Below, piece by piece: positions 26,200 through 40,259 of a stretch of DNA of 64,000 bases; position 1 is the stretch's first letter, and every line of letters starts with the position of its first letter. Location of the stretch: assembly GCA_026413225.1 (NCBI GenBank), contig CM048555.1:75275785-75339784 (forward strand). The letters are read 5' to 3'. This DNA comes from Otis tarda. Lineage: Eukaryota > Chordata > Aves > Otidiformes > Otididae. Below the pieces are notes generated by a model. It saw nothing but the letters and a program-made list of their open reading frames with translations, had not been told where the DNA came from and did not search any database. The position numbers were made by a program, and so were the translations under genes.

Positions 26200-27000
26200 T
26201 GTAAGGTGTGCCGGTGTGTCAGAAGGGCACCTGTCCTGTGAGACACGAGTCTCCAGGAGTGGCCACTAGTGGATACTAAAGGAAAGTATCATGTTCATTC
26301 TGGTCTTGCTCTTCATGAAGCATCTCACTTCATGGCAACTGTTGGATGCTGAGCTAAATGGACATTGTTTCAGTGTGACATAGTGCAGTAATTTCTGTGT
26401 GAGAACAAAGTAAGCATGAACTGACATTTTTCTTGCCATCAATATTTACCAGCTTATGGGTTTCTAACCTGGATTTGCATTGTGGCCATTATTATTAGTG
26501 ACCAGTGATGGGTTTTCCGTCAACTTGTCTAATTCCTTTTAAGAACCACCTAAAGTTTTGGCATCCGCCATACCTGTGACACCAGATTTTACAGTTTAAT
26601 TACATACTCTGTGACAAAGCTTCCTGTTGGTTTTAATATGCTGGCTCACTCTTTCACTGTTTGTTTCCTAGACATAGAGTTGAGACATGGTGTGTATCTT
26701 CCATGTGTTTATTGTATTCCTCACAGTCACGTCGTCTTCAGGCTGGGGTGTACCAGTGCATTTCTTTTTCTCCTATTTCAGCAAGCTGTTCCATGCCTTG
26801 GACCTCTCCTGGCACTTCTTCTCGTTCTCTCTCTTTTTTTTTTTGAGATAGACCCATCTTAGACTTAGGTAATGCCATTATAATATTTAGGGTTTTAGTT
26901 CTTTTCTGAATAGTATCCAACATTCTTTTTGGCAGCTAATTCAGTAATTGCTTCACTTTTTGTGATTAACTTATTGATCTTGAAGTTCCCTGTATGGTTT
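26200..27000 (-). mobile_element. Ancient CR1/L3-like LINE remnant, antisense
   Basis: On the + strand the order of weakly conserved blocks follows the reverse complement of old amniote CR1 elements. A GTCTCCAGGAGTGGCCACTAG block lies near 26248, and GTTTTGGCATCCGCCATACC lies near 26554 (compare the family's TTGGCATCCGCAACATCCTG). GTTTAATTACATACTCTGTG follows near 26595, AAGCTGTTCCATGCC near 26782, and finally TAATGCCATTATAATATTT and AGTATCCAACATTCTTTTTGGC (about 26870-26935). Every frame is broken. Identity is low but the collinear order of blocks is persuasive. Both ends are approximate. Confidence 0.6.
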
Positions 27001-30000
27001 CTCTTAGACTGTACTGACATCTAATGGTAAGGCAAAGTGGCTTAACCACACTTAATGGCAAGATAAATTGTCTGACAGGCAAATATAATTATATATTTTC
27101 TTCTTAATTCAATATTAATTTTTGTAAGACAAGATGGAATAACTCCAATTTTTGCACAGAAAGTCTGACCTAATACTTTTTCTCTGGCAATTAATCTTTT
27201 TGTTCTGCTCTTTGGGCCACGCTTATTTTTAAATGTAGTTTAAATCCTTGCAAGAGTAGTTTTGAGTACAGTGAAAGTGATGTGATGGTTTTATACTTCA
27301 GAAATTTTTAGTGTAAGTCACAGTATCTCAAGAAAAGGATAGCAGTATGAAATAAAATGTAAGAACAAATGCTGTCCTGCAGAATTAGGAATTAGATGTT
27401 CCAGAGTTGTAGCAGTCTTACTGTCGCTGAGTTTTGAAGAGACATGCGAATTAAAGTCTCTGTCATCTTTTTCTCATCCTCCTATCTGAGGTTCCTCTAT
27501 ATTTTTCATTGGGCATTTCTCAAACTCCTAGTGATAAGTACTGTTGAATAATAATTTTGAACTTCAGAAAGAAAAAAATTGAGTTCAGCTATTAACCTTA
27601 AAGTTATATTCTGTTTGGATGTAGTACACTGTGTAACTTCAGTGAGATAGAAGTATTCTCTGTCTTCCATTATGAAGCCATGATTCCTCTAATCCAGAAT
27701 TTTATTTTATCTAGAACCAATACGGCTGCTACTGACACTGGGAATGTTCAACTACAAATTGTGGAGCTTTTTCAAGCAGCTTGATTTTTCCCTTTCTCAG
27801 CATTGGAGCCCATTTCTTGCCATAGCCTCAGAAAGTTGATTTCTGTGCTATGTTAATGCATCTTTGCATTTATTTGAACATTAAACTAATTTCTCTGACT
27901 TAGCATTTTTACATATCATTTTATTTCCAGCTGTTTATCAGCTTGATACTATCCTCTTTTGTCAAACACAAGATACATTGTTCTGTTCTAGAGAAAGATT
28001 TTGAAATTTAGATAAGTTTCCATTTTTCAGTAGTAGCTTTCTCACAGTCTAAGTTGTCTTCAACATATGTCATAGCCTATCCTTTTCCCAAAAAATAGGG
28101 AAACCCTCAAATTTGAAACTTGACTTCTAAGGAACGTTGGTAATTGTTGTAGAGCAAGTAGTTCTTATTTGTGGGTTGTGCATTGAGTTAGGTTTGCAGA
28201 AAATCTTACTACCTCGTGCTTTGGTAAGAGCGAAGTCCATAAACTGGATTTCAGAATTCCGGAGCGTATGGTTTACATTTGTACTCTGGTGCTCTGCTTT
28301 TAGCTGCACAAGCTGGGGGATCAGTTGTGGCAAAGAATATCTCAGATGCTAGGAATATCTGACATCCAACCATGAAGGTGGGGTGCATCCTGTGAGTACT
28401 TCTGGTTGTTTCACTGAAGAATCACTGGAATCATCTGCCTTACTGAAAGAAAAAACTCTGATACTGTTTTCAGCAAGTGTATATTTTAATCTAAAATTTG
28501 TACTGCTCAAGAGTTCTGTACATTGATGGTATCTCAGATAGCTTTGTAGTTAATACTTATATGATAAGCAGTATATATTCTTAAATCACTTGGATTCTCA
28601 CTTTATCTTAAAATATTGCACTATAGAAGTCTGATCTGAAATACTATTTGGTGTTTTGTGTTCTGATTTTTAATTCATTAGACAGTGTGCTTGTATTTTT
28701 AGTGAATTTCTCAAATACAGTTATTCATGTTGTGGTTCAGTAATTGCAGTAACTAATGCTCCCATAATTATAAGGCTTTTGTTTTGCTGGGAGATGCTTC
28801 CCATATCATCATCTTCTCTCTGTGTTAGAACATGAAGTATAATAAAACTGTGTAAGGATTAAATTTAGAATTGTGTTAACATGTTAATTTAAATTTTGCT
28901 CAAAATTTTTTGGTTTTAGATTTATGACAACTCAGTTTGAATAAAAATAATTTTAAAACACTATTTAAAAGAAAAAACTACTTGATTTTTATGGTACACT
29001 TTGAAGCTACTGTGGACAGATAGAAAACATCTGGTGACACTTTCAATGGTAGGTCAATAGTTACAGATGGTCTGTTTTTTACAGCTGTCATCCAGCTTTG
29101 TATGTAGAATGACTACAGTGGAAAAATCTTTTGCTGAATGAATAAACAAAACAGCACAAGGAGGCCAGGAGGCATATATATTTCTACAAGACAGGAGATT
29201 AAATAAGCTATAAAAATTTAAACCAAGACTAACATTTAAAATGTTCATTACGTTCTGGTCTCTGTTTCTTATAATCTAGATCTTTCTGTGTGACTAGTGA
29301 AGGAAGTAGATTATAAATCAGAAGTGATAAGCAAATAAATTAAAGACTAGTTTAGGACTGATCTTCTACACAAGTTTGGGGTGTTGGCTTGAGCAAAGGC
29401 AGGTGGCTGTGTAGCTCGCTTCAAAGGTTTTAAAATGCATGTTAGATTGGGTGTAATACTTGTATAGTGGCAGATGTTCAGTCCGTATTGAAGAAGGCTG
29501 TGTTTTTTAAGAATAATCAATGTTGGGAAATGTAATAGAAAATTTCTAAAATGACAACAGTCTTTTTTGTTTTTCAAAGAGAAAAGACTGGGCTTCTGCA
29601 TTTTTCAGCAGTTTTTCTTCCCCCATTCCTGATGGGATGGTGTATTCAGCTGCAGTCGGACATTATGCAAAACAGCAGAAGAACCTTGCGTTTGAGGATA
29701 AAGAAAAAGAGGTGGAGGGAAAGTGAAGAGGAGGAGGAGGCTGAATAAAGTGTTCAAAGCATGATGAATAGTGCACATTAACTCCATTTTTAGGTGAAAA
29801 TAAACACAAAGAAAGGAACTTTGTTAAAAGCCCAAATGCGCCAAGCAGGGTAGTGCTGGTAAAGATACCTATTTCAATGCAAATGTTCAGTTCTGGATAT
29901 TCAAAATATTTTTCTTTATCATTTCACTCAGAGTGAATGAATCTTCATAATATGTTGATGAAATGTGCATGTGTTTGGTTGTAGAAAAGTTTAGCCTCTA

Positions 30001-31031
30001 GAAAGGAACAAGCAGATTTCTAGGTTCAGTTACTCGTGAGGCCACTTAATGCTCTCCCCTGATGCTGAAAGCTGTTGGGCAGGGATGAAAAGGAACAGGG
30101 AAGTGGATTATTTGGCTCATTTTAACGCGCATGGTTCTTGTAATGCGGCGTTCTGAGTTTGGTTCTCAGATTCTATCAAGATACTTAGAGATGGATCAAA
30201 GTGGTGCTCAGATTATGCTTTTTATGCTCAGATTATGAGTTTTGCCCCATATACTTGCTCCTGTGCATTTTATAATCTACCGCGTTGATTAGATTCTTGT
30301 TTCATCCGTCTCTCCCCATCTCCCCCTTCCTTCCTCTCAGTGCTTTGGCTTAAAATGCAGGCTGTTTGTTGTAATACTCTCATGCTGTCTTGCCCCGGTA
30401 TCTGAAAAGTGCTTGGTTGTATTTGCCAAGGAGCTTGCCTAGTCACGCGTAAACCTGTTTTAAATGCCGTTTGGTTGATACAGATGTTGATGTTCTGTGT
30501 TGTCACAGTGATGCATTTCCTTGGGTCTGTGCTCCTCGAATTGCTTCCTTCAACTTTCAAGTATCGAACTCTGGTTTGCTTTGTCATCGGAAGTTTAAGA
30601 GTTAAGAATTAAAAGAATATTTTTGCTCGCTGCAAGTGTTACAATGCTAAAGCGTGGCTTTCCAGTTTCATTCCAGGTGGATGCATTTCTGTCATTTTAT
30701 GGGAATCGTGTACCTCTGCCTGCCCCAGGTAGCGTCCTTAGCTGGTGGTGTGTGCACAGAAAGGGGGAAAAAGTGTTTGAGAGTCAAAAGGCAGAAAACA
30801 GCAGCTGTCTTGAAGCATTTCCTATACTGCCTTGTTTGAGCTGTGCTGTGGGTTTGCATCTTTACGTGTTTAGAAGGCAGTTTGTTGGGAAATACCAGGT
30901 TATCTAATATGATTTAAGAACTTCCTATATTTTCATATTGTTTAAGTTACATATAGATCATATTTCTGGAAGGAGGTGGGAAAAAAAAATCTGTATTTGA
31001 AAGTTTAAGAAATTTATCTTTCTATTCACAG
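27001..31031. other. Non-coding sequence, possible further old LINE remnant
   Basis: No gene seen. About 27845-27900 (TGCATCTTTGCATTTATTTGAACATTAAAC) resembles another block of the same ancient antisense CR1 type, but too little aligns to call it. A 13-bp direct repeat (TGCTCAGATTATG at 30205-30217 and 30225-30237, period 20) is a local duplication. Confidence 0.45.
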
Positions 31032-31134
31032 GTGAAAATAAGTTTACAAAAGGCAGTGGGCATTTCTGGCTGGTGGCTGGCTTGAGAAGAGCATCACCAA
31101 GCTGTGTGGAGACGTTCTTTGAGCTTCCCCTCTT
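31032..31134 (+). other. 5' UTR part of the CtBP exon, with splice acceptor
   Basis: The pyrimidine-rich run TTTATCTTTCTATTCACAG ends at 31031 and gives a good 3' splice site, so transcription probably starts further upstream and this is not the first exon. The UTR carries an in-frame TGA at 31120-31122, 12 nt before the ATG, which closes the frame upstream. The upstream exon is not identifiable in this window. No CpG island lies upstream within the window. Confidence 0.6.
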
Positions 31135-31192
31135 ATGTCTCTAATGGACAAACACAAAGTGAAGCGGCAACGTCTGGATCGCATATTTGAAG
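31135..31192 (+). CDS. CTBP1: First coding exon of a C-terminal binding protein (CtBP) gene, N-terminal 19 codons plus one base
   Basis: CtBP proteins are NAD(H)-binding, dehydrogenase-like transcriptional corepressors that bind PXDLS motifs in DNA-binding partners and recruit chromatin-modifying enzymes in the nucleus. The exon encodes MSLM followed by DKHKVKRQRLDRI and FE, then ends G|GTTAGA in phase 1. The basic stretch is the N-terminus known from CTBP2 and from CtBP1 forms of lower vertebrates. Lys6, Lys8 and Lys10, the residues reported as acetylated by p300 in CTBP2 and linked to nuclear retention, are all present. Residues 2, 4 and 18 (Ser, Met, Phe) differ from the conserved CTBP2 Ala, Val and Cys, which is why I favour CTBP1. 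CTBP2 remains possible. The start context is weak (C at -3, T at +4), and the second ATG at 31144 has G at +4. The NAD-binding domains lie beyond the window. Confidence 0.8.
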
Positions 31193-34100
31193 GTTAGATG
31201 TTTCCATTTCGAACGTTGACTGTGTTAATCAGTTTCATGGTTTACTGATATTTCTGGAGACTGGAACTCTTTTCTTTTGGTCGTTCATCGTATTTTTAAT
31301 TGAGTTGCAGTCCTGCTGAGATGATGCTAACTGTGCACAAATGCTGATTTTGGGTGAAAACAGATCTAGACAAACAAAAGCAACTAGCATGTCAACTCTA
31401 TACTATTCTACAGTTAAGTTTGCTTCCATCTTTGCATTTTATAACATTCTACTCAAATGTTGTGAAATATTGCAGTTTTATATAAAGTAGCAATCGCAGA
31501 AGGATAAGATGACCTCTAGGTCATCTCTCTAGGGACCCTCTCTAGGGTCTTTCTCCAAGGGCATGCTTCATTATAGGTTGATTTGACAGTGTGTGTCTGA
31601 TCTTGGGAAGAAAGTAGAAAATAAAATGAAAACGAAACACACACAAAGAAAAATAATCCCAGAAGACCCCCAAACTTTAGTGAGTATTAATAAAAATAAC
31701 CTGGATTCTAATGAAAGGAGTGTAGTCATTTGGGCTGGTTATTTTACCTTGAGTCACAAATGACTGAGTTGTATGTTCCTGGTATTCTTTGTTCATTTGC
31801 TTTGAGAGTTGGTGTGAAAGCGGGTCAAGGGATAAGGCATGCTGGTTTTAGGAATACACAGGAATGGTTTGGATTAAATGAATTTTTATATTAAAATGTT
31901 AGCTTCTCCTTAAAAGCCATAGTTAATTTCTTTACAAACCCATTTGGATATGATGGGATAAAGTGTACAGATTTCTGGGCACATGGTCTCTGCCTCACGT
32001 CTAATCCCGAAGCAGTGAACTGCAGTTGAAACATTTGCTCCTCCACGCGTCGGTCTTGAGGCTTTTTTCCTAGCAGCTGTGTTGGTGTAAGCAGGCCCTA
32101 GCAGCTGATTTCTGTCCTTGTTTTTTTTTCCATTTCTTTGTGCCAATATGAGTGTAACCATATAATGAGCTAGATTGAGAAGATGACTCATATGAAAAAT
32201 AGACTTTGGTGTGTTTTCCATTTAGGTGAATTCCTCAGTCCAGGTCACTGTTCAGCTGACAATGCAGTGGTGTTGAAGGGGGCAGTTGGAAAGGATCAAC
32301 GAGAGGCGCTGAGACCGTTTACCCTGTCATAGCCAGAGAAGGGGACATTTCATCAAAATAGCCAAGGGTGCAGTTCCACATTTGGTTTAGATTATTAATC
32401 TCCAGGACAAGCCTGTCCCTGATTGCCAGGTTCAAACTGTTCTTGTGTCCCACCTAGACTGGTTGGCCCAATGATCAGTTGAATCTGCTCACTGGAAACT
32501 AATCTGTGCTCAAACAAATGGGGAAATGGCTGCTGAGGATGGAGAATTTGGGAAGGCTGCGCCTCTTTCCAGGCAACTCTGCAGTCGGATCAGCTGGAAA
32601 TTGCCTAAGAGTGTGCTGGTGTAGTGCATGGTCCTCTTTTCTCTCTTCTCTGTTCCCAGCTTCGGGGTTTTAGGTCTCAGGTCCTCATCCTAGGGACACT
32701 GTATCTAACCCCTCAATAAAAAATACAGAATGTTAACTTGACAGCTCAATTTTTTGTTTGTTTTTGTTTTATTTTGGCCTGAGTTAGTGAACTGAATTGG
32801 TAAATTGTGAGGAGAGTGGAGAAACCTGTTCCTTTTGATGGTAGCCAGCAGCTGGATCAGTTGGATTTGTGGAATTTCAGTCTCCTTTTAGGCTTATTAT
32901 ATCGATCGGTGGGACAACTTAAGAGGAAGATATTCTGTGATGGTGTGGGAAGGAATGTTATCAGGGACAGAGGTGACAGACCAGTAGCCGCTGTGACTGT
33001 TTAAAATAGTAGCTTCCCCCAGGCTGTGTATTCACATCCAGTGACGCTGTTTAATCAGTGCTTTTGTCTGGCTTGTTTTTCCCAGCCCCGCGCAATTCAC
33101 TGTGTCCTACTGGTAAAATCTGTGCGGCCATGCAGTGCAGGGAGTTGATCCAGTTGAAAAATAATGTAGGAAAAAGGTTTGTGTTTTGTTTTTTTTTTTT
33201 TTTTTTTTTTTAGCCACCTCTGCTTCTTAATCCCATTTACCATGTGCTAGACAAAACCATGTTGGAAAGATAGAGTGGGAAGAGCAGGCAGAAGATGATC
33301 AAGAGGAGAGAGGGTGAAACAATGGATATGGAAAAATGCTTCAAGTGTTATGGTTACAGGGATCCAATCTGGCTCTTCAGAATATCTGAGTTGTATTGTG
33401 CTCTTGAGTGTCTGTGTGTTCAAGTGTCCAAATGTTCTCTGAGGTTTGTAAACACATCTCTGGCACATGTTTATGAATCACTGTCCCTGCAACTGTGTGA
33501 AGTGGGATGAAAACTAGGGAGCTTGTTGGTTTAAAAAGGTTTTTCCCTACATATGGTCCTGTTCAGGTTTAAAAATTAAATACGCAGACTTGTTCTCTGA
33601 TATATGTGCCTTCCATAACCCAGTAAATATTTTATATTTTAGAAATATGCATAACATTTTACAAAGCTCAGGAAATTTAATGAGCTGTATGGCTATTAAA
33701 AATGGTTTATCTTCTTTGTCAGCTTTTTGATTTATCAGTTCCTGTATAACTTTCTTCTCTTAACCTTTTACCTCAGAAGAGAAGTATTTTTAAGATGCAC
33801 TTTCGTTTTATTGCAAGTTCCACTTAAAACCAGGTTACAGTGATTTACTAACTATTGCTATTACTGTATTTTCATAAATTGTTTAGCATAAAAGGCTGTG
33901 ATGGGCAGACATTAATACATTTATTATATCCGTACAGAGATGCCAGTGTCATTCTGGTGATGACATACAGCATTTCATTACTGTTTGTATGCCTGTTTGA
34001 GAAGGGGATGATGATGAGTTGAAATTCAGTTTCTGAAGAGTGAGTGGTGTGGGCTTGATTCTCAAAATGAAATGCTTGCATTAGGAGCATGGGCACAGGG

Positions 34101-37100
34101 CTGCACACAGCTTTTTCTGGGAAGTTAATGGATTGCCACAAATGCTCCTGTAAGTTAGATAACCGCATGCAAAATGTTATTGGAGTTGAACTGCTTTCCT
34201 GTGGCTTTAGGCAATTTGCACACTTGCTTCTAGTAACTCATCATGCAAATTAAGCAACAAATTGAACAGGCATCACTGGATTTACTATTACCTTGTGAGT
34301 TAACGATGGTGTGGTAGTACTAATACTTAATTCCAGTTGATACTCGATGCAGAAAAAAAACCTGATTCTATTACTTTGGGAGCAATTAGTTCTCTTTTAA
34401 TGTAGCTGAGTAAGTAATTTTGTCTATGAGGTACCTATGATTCCCTTCAGTGATTTTTTAAATATGAAATTGAATATTTGCTTTTAATCCTGAAGCTGTT
34501 TGTAATTATATTTTCGTGCACATTTCAGCAGTCTGCCATGTTCTTACATGTATCGTCTCAAAAGGGTTGGTATTAAATGTGCTTGGTTTATATAGCTCTA
34601 TAAACTAGAGTTTACTTAGATGATGGACATTGAAGACTGTCCCCTGAAAAAGCCAGATATTAAATTCTGGTTTGCAACTTCCACCAGTAGCTGTGAATTA
34701 TACTTAGGCATAGAGACACGATTCTGGGCACTCTGAGAAACTAATATTAAGCTCACTTTACAATTTATAAAATAACATTTAGGATTCTTCCCTTGAAGAT
34801 AAATAGTATCAAGGCATGTGAAAGATTAATTAGTCACTGATTATATTGTTCCTTGTCCCCCTCTCCGGTGATGCTGGTGATTGCAAAGCATAATTATAGT
34901 AGTATACATTTGGCAGAACAGTTGGAAGTGTCACAGTGCAAAAATAAAATGTGTTCACTTTGTGGGTAATTAGAAAAATTCTAAATGTTTTTGACATTTT
35001 GAAAAGTTGTTATCTCTAATGAAGGTGTTATTGTACTTGATATTGTAACAAAACTGTAAACAATGCTGTGTATTTGCTTATATTCTAGAAATCTTTAATT
35101 AAATGTGAGTATGTTTTGCTGACCGTTGCTTGGAAGTTACCTTGGGGATGTCTGACCTCTGTTGAAGTTGCTGGGAGCTAATAGATGAAGCAGGAAGGCA
35201 ACAGAAGGTGGCTGCGGAGCAAAGAAAATTTTTCATTGTCTGTGGACAGGCTTGATGAACATAGTGAATTTTCTCTAAGTTCATTACATTGTGTAATATA
35301 TAGTGCCACCGTGTTTGGTGGGGTTCCAAGCTTTAGGAAGCTCTTGAAAGGAGAGAGCGTAGGGACGCTGGTGGAACTAGGAGGAGGAAAGGAGTGTCTC
35401 CTCTTACATTTCTTCTTGCTTGTTTACACAGGTATTAGGGATTAAACTGTAGCACAGTACTGGAAGTGTAATTGCAGAATTGTGGGAGTGACTTTTCCAG
35501 TTTGATTGCTTGAAACTAGAAATTTCTTTCCAGAGCACCTCACGTGTGATATTTCTAGCAAAGCCTGCAGCGTATGCAAGTACCAGTCTGTGAAGACCCT
35601 ATACACCCCCAGACAGATGTTCTTCTAGTTCTGATTTTAGGGAAGCAAAAAGCATCTTAGCACTCCTCAGACCTTCTCAACAATCATTTCAAGTCTTTTT
35701 TTCCTTTTCATGCAGCCCTGGTGTACATCTTAAGGTTATTCTTTATACACAAGTTGCCTTGTCCTTTTTAAAAGTGCCGAGAAGAAACATGAAATATATT
35801 TTAGCTATTTTAACAGTGCTGCTTTGTTACCTAAGGTAAGAAGAGTTGGTTGGGATTGTAAGATGGAAAAGAAAGTGCATATTAATGGGATGAATTTCTG
35901 AAGTTTCAGATAAAATCTCTCATCTTTTGCTTTTATGAAGGGCAACCTTTCTTTGGGAAGGTCCGATTACTGGCGAATACCCAAGTATTGCACTCTTAGA
36001 AGGACAGTAAAAGTGCAAGATAAAGGAATACTTTATTTTCAAGGATATGGTCTAGGCTTGCTTTCCCTATAAGAGAAGACCTGTGTTTCTAAAGAGTTTT
36101 TTTTTCTGCTTCTGGTGCTATATAGCATGAGATTTGATAAAATGAATCTTCAGTTCGTAGCTGATGTGGTATATCGATGGTTCCAGGAGAAACGCAGAGA
36201 AAAAAACCAAACGGATATGATTTGCATTTGTTTTTTTTTCTTTCCAAATTTCTGAAGAAATCTTGAAATACAGAGTGACTTAGTTTAAAAAGTGCATTCT
36301 CTTTCCTGATTTTTTTTTTTTCCTTGTGCATGTAATAGAGAGCTTGGCTTCTTGACAAGTGGAAAGTACCAGATTGACAAATACCAAGTGTTATTTCATG
36401 ACCACTGATGGAGCCTATCTGGCTTGCATAAACTGTGATTTGACCCGTTGCAGTTGTGAAGTTAGGCAGTTAAGACAAGTTTTCTGCATGTTGATAAGGG
36501 AGATGGCCTACTTTGGCAATGCTTGGGTTTCCCCTGGATTTAAAAAAGGATTTTTACTAAAGTTGGTACGTACTGTGGAAGTTGTTCTGTAAATAAAAGG
36601 AAGGAGGAATAAATGTTTCCTGGCAATGCGTCCCCTTAGCTCTTTCTTACCTAAGTGGCAATTGCAGATGTCAAGTTTTTTTGGAAAACGAGCTATCAGT
36701 TGTCTTAACTCACATCCAAATTTGAATGTATTTGTAGTTGTCTCACTTGCTGCAGATATCAGAGAAAGAAAAGAAATAATAAAATGTGCAGACAGTTGTA
36801 AATCACATCGTACTTTATAGGATTTTCTTTATGCATACTGATCTTAGTACTTCGGAATACTAAATGCCAAATGTGTTCCAAAAAGAGATAAATGGGCTGC
36901 CTAGCTGCTGGGTGTCTTATTGACAGACTTTAGAAGAAGGCTTAGTGAAGGATTAGGGCAGCAGAGGGAGCTAAAAGATTCCTAATATTTTATCATTTAT
37001 TGTTTCCTAAGTGAAAGTTACTCCTTCATAAAGCACCAATTAACCTTCACGAAAATGTGATTTTCTAACCTTAAGTGCCTTCAGCGAATAAATAAGGATT

Positions 37101-40100
37101 TTGAACTGGAGAAAATTCCTTTTCTCCCTAGCAATCCAGTATAAATTAAATTAGAAATCAGGTAGTAAAAGCTACCAAAATCTTTCTGCAGGAGCAGCCA
37201 TCAAATCCTTCAACTGTAACAAATGGAAGTGTTTAAGCAAGCAGAGTTTTCTATGAATAACCCGAGCAGAATATTCTATGAGTAACCCAAGTTACTTTGA
37301 TACAGGTGTCTTAAAATAAAAATGCATATGTTCTTGAGTTGCACACAAGGCTGTTTTAACAATTCAGTGCTTATTTTTCTGTGTTTTGCCTGGAAGAACT
37401 TTTGAAAATATTTTTGTGAGCTTGAACTATAGAGAATTAGGTAAAATATTTTATCTGTTACGTAAGAGTTATCGTCAAAGAATAGGGAGGCTCTTCTAAG
37501 GACTAAGATAAGTTGACCTTGAAATAATAAAATGAAAATGATGCTAACATGAATCCTCACGTAACAAGATCATCTGCCACTTACACACGTTTAGGAAAAT
37601 CATCTGTATATTTGGGGTGTGTTTACCCGAATACAAAACATTCTTTATCTCATTACACTTACAGTTGAAATGCTTATGCACGGGCTTATGTTTGGGTTTT
37701 GGTCTGATCCTTAATATTCAGTATTTACGGTGCAATGTGTTTTTGGCTTTCTTTTGGATGGCTGCAGTAACCTGCTTTTGTAATTTGAATCTTCATTCTG
37801 TGCTACCTAAACAGCTTTTGAATTTGCATGCACTTAGGCTACTACGAGGTTACAGAGGTAGTGAGTAACAATGCAAGTGGTATGAGAAGAAAATTAGCTT
37901 AAAAGCCCATTTTGCCCTAAATGATGCTGAACAGTAGCTGCTAATGAAAAGCATTACTTTAACGGGAAAACTGAGGGGTAAGAAAAAAAATCTACAGAGA
38001 AAAATAAAAAAATCTCAATGAGGCTTTTTAATATTACTGAAACATTCAGGTCACTGATTTAAGTTATGAATGTTTTAGAGAAAAACTGCGGTTTTGTGGT
38101 GTCCAGCATTACATATTTTATCTGTATAGTTATATTTTCTTTCGTATACTGAAATAAAATGTGCTGCTTGCTTGTGGCAGACAGCAGCTACATTCAGCCG
38201 TATATCCAGAGCAGTACATCTTACTGCTATAATAAAAGCAAAATAGTTTTATTTAATGTTAATGTGAAAGTGTTAAATACAGTAAACAATATAGCTTGAA
38301 ACTAGGTTTACAGGGTTGGAATAATTGAATTTTTAATATCAGAGATATTTGAATCAGAATCCAATACTTAACCACACCTAGTTATCCAATTCCTGAGTAA
38401 TCCTCAGAGAATTTAAAAAACTTTTTGGACTAGATACTTGGCTTTTATGCAATGCAGATGAGTGCCTGGTAAAACTTTCAAAAGCTTTAGAGGTTTAAGT
38501 ACTTGGTGGTAACATACACTTATTTCTGCCTGGGGTTAGGGAAGATAAGATGCTCTGGAAGCCCTTGATTTATCCATCGCTTTACACTCCGCTCTGGAAA
38601 ACTGAACTGTACAAAGATAAAATGTCTAGGTAAACATGCTGAAAAATTTAAATAGTCATCTAGTTAGAGCAGACATGTTCAGCTTTCATAGAGTCAGTTC
38701 CCATCCTTGGGGAAGTGCAGTCTGAGATGCAAAAAAGGGTTTTATTTTCTTTCCTCCCTTACTGCAGTCGGGCTGGGAGTGTGATTATGCAAGTGGAAAC
38801 AAGAAAATTAAAGTGGCGACAGTCTTCTGGTGCTGAAGGTGTCTGCTGCTCCGTCCTCGTTCCACGAGGTCAGTGCTGAGCTTGAAAGGTGCCTCTCCTT
38901 AAGCAGGAGGCTGTGCCAGGAGAAGAGTATCTTGTAGAGATCTCTCTCCTCCTCAGAAAAGTCGTGTGATCTGATGGACAGGCCATTTGGAGTTAAGGAA
39001 CCTGCATTTTGTCTTTTAGCTCTTCCTAAGTCAGGTAGCAGGTTAGAAACCAAAAATTGCCTCTCCGCCTCTGTGCCTTTTCTTTTTCTTTGACAGAAAA
39101 CGGTCAGTTAGAGACTGTCAGTTACTGTGATATCAATAACAGCAGACTGGAACACTTGGAATCCCTTTAAAAACAGAGGCTTTGCTATCTGACAGTGCCT
39201 GGCATTTGCAGCAGGTAGCAACGTGTCCGTTGGCAGGTACCGCTGTGCATCTAGCACCGTGCCATGGTTTGTGACCCTGCTCAGGTGCTTAAATAAGAAG
39301 GTTCCTTCTTTCTTCCTTTCCTGTGAGAACTAAGTTTCAATTGCTTGTGACTTTTAGTAGATGTGGGGTTTTTTTGTTGGTTTTTTGTTGGTTTTTTTTT
39401 TCCTAAGACAGAAATTAGCTGTTCAAAATTACTCATGTTTCCCTTTTCCTGATGCTTATTTTTCAAAGTGGCACTCTATGCACTGAGTTTCCAAACCTCT
39501 CATTCTGCCAATTAAATGGAGACGCACCAAAAAAACTCAATAAAAATTACAGGCAATGGCAATAGGACAGCAAAAGATGAAGAGGAACGACTCTTTGTTC
39601 TTTTGATCCTACCTGTATTTTTCAGAAAGTTTCCTCATGTGCTAGATGATGACACTCAAGTACAAATAGACTATGACTCCTCTTAATAGGTAATTAAGAA
39701 TAATTATAAGTGTTAATTAAATGCATAAATGTATCTTTTTGTACATTTAAAGAAATAGTTTTATGAAATGCTAGTAAAACTTTTTCCCAGGCAATTTTAT
39801 CACTATTTTTTGTTCCCTGCTGGTCCTTCCTTTCTTGACGATTGCAGCAGTCATACCCGTGTGGTTTTTTCTGGGTATCACACACCACTTACTTGGTTTC
39901 CACAACATCTGCCAGTCATTTGTTGTTGTTGTTAGTTTATCTAACCTGCAGATGGTCACGTTTGCCTGGTTTTGTAGTGCTCCGCAAACTCCCATGCCTG
40001 TTCCCCCAGTGCTGCTCTGCGCTTGCATGCAGGTGCCATCGATTTATTAAACTCAAATAATTTAGTAACAGTTACTTCTTGGAATCCACAAAAGCAGCTG

Positions 40101-40250
40101 CACTCTCGCTATCCTTATCTGCATGAATTTACATGGATTGTAAAGGGCTTTTCTGACGAACAAGACAAAAGTTTAGATTTTTCAAACTGGAATTTAGGGC
40201 ATCCAGAATGACTGGATGCTGATGTTTAGAAACAATATAATAATGCAGAG
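31193..40250 (+). other. Large intron of the CtBP gene, first part
   Basis: It begins with GTTAGA, an acceptable donor. No coding exon is recognised. It includes a 23-bp T run at 33189-33211, and the frames on both strands are at chance length. I see no transposon I can name here, which is notable for 9 kb beside the CR1-rich left part of the window. Confidence 0.55.
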
Positions 40251-40259
40251 AATGAATTA

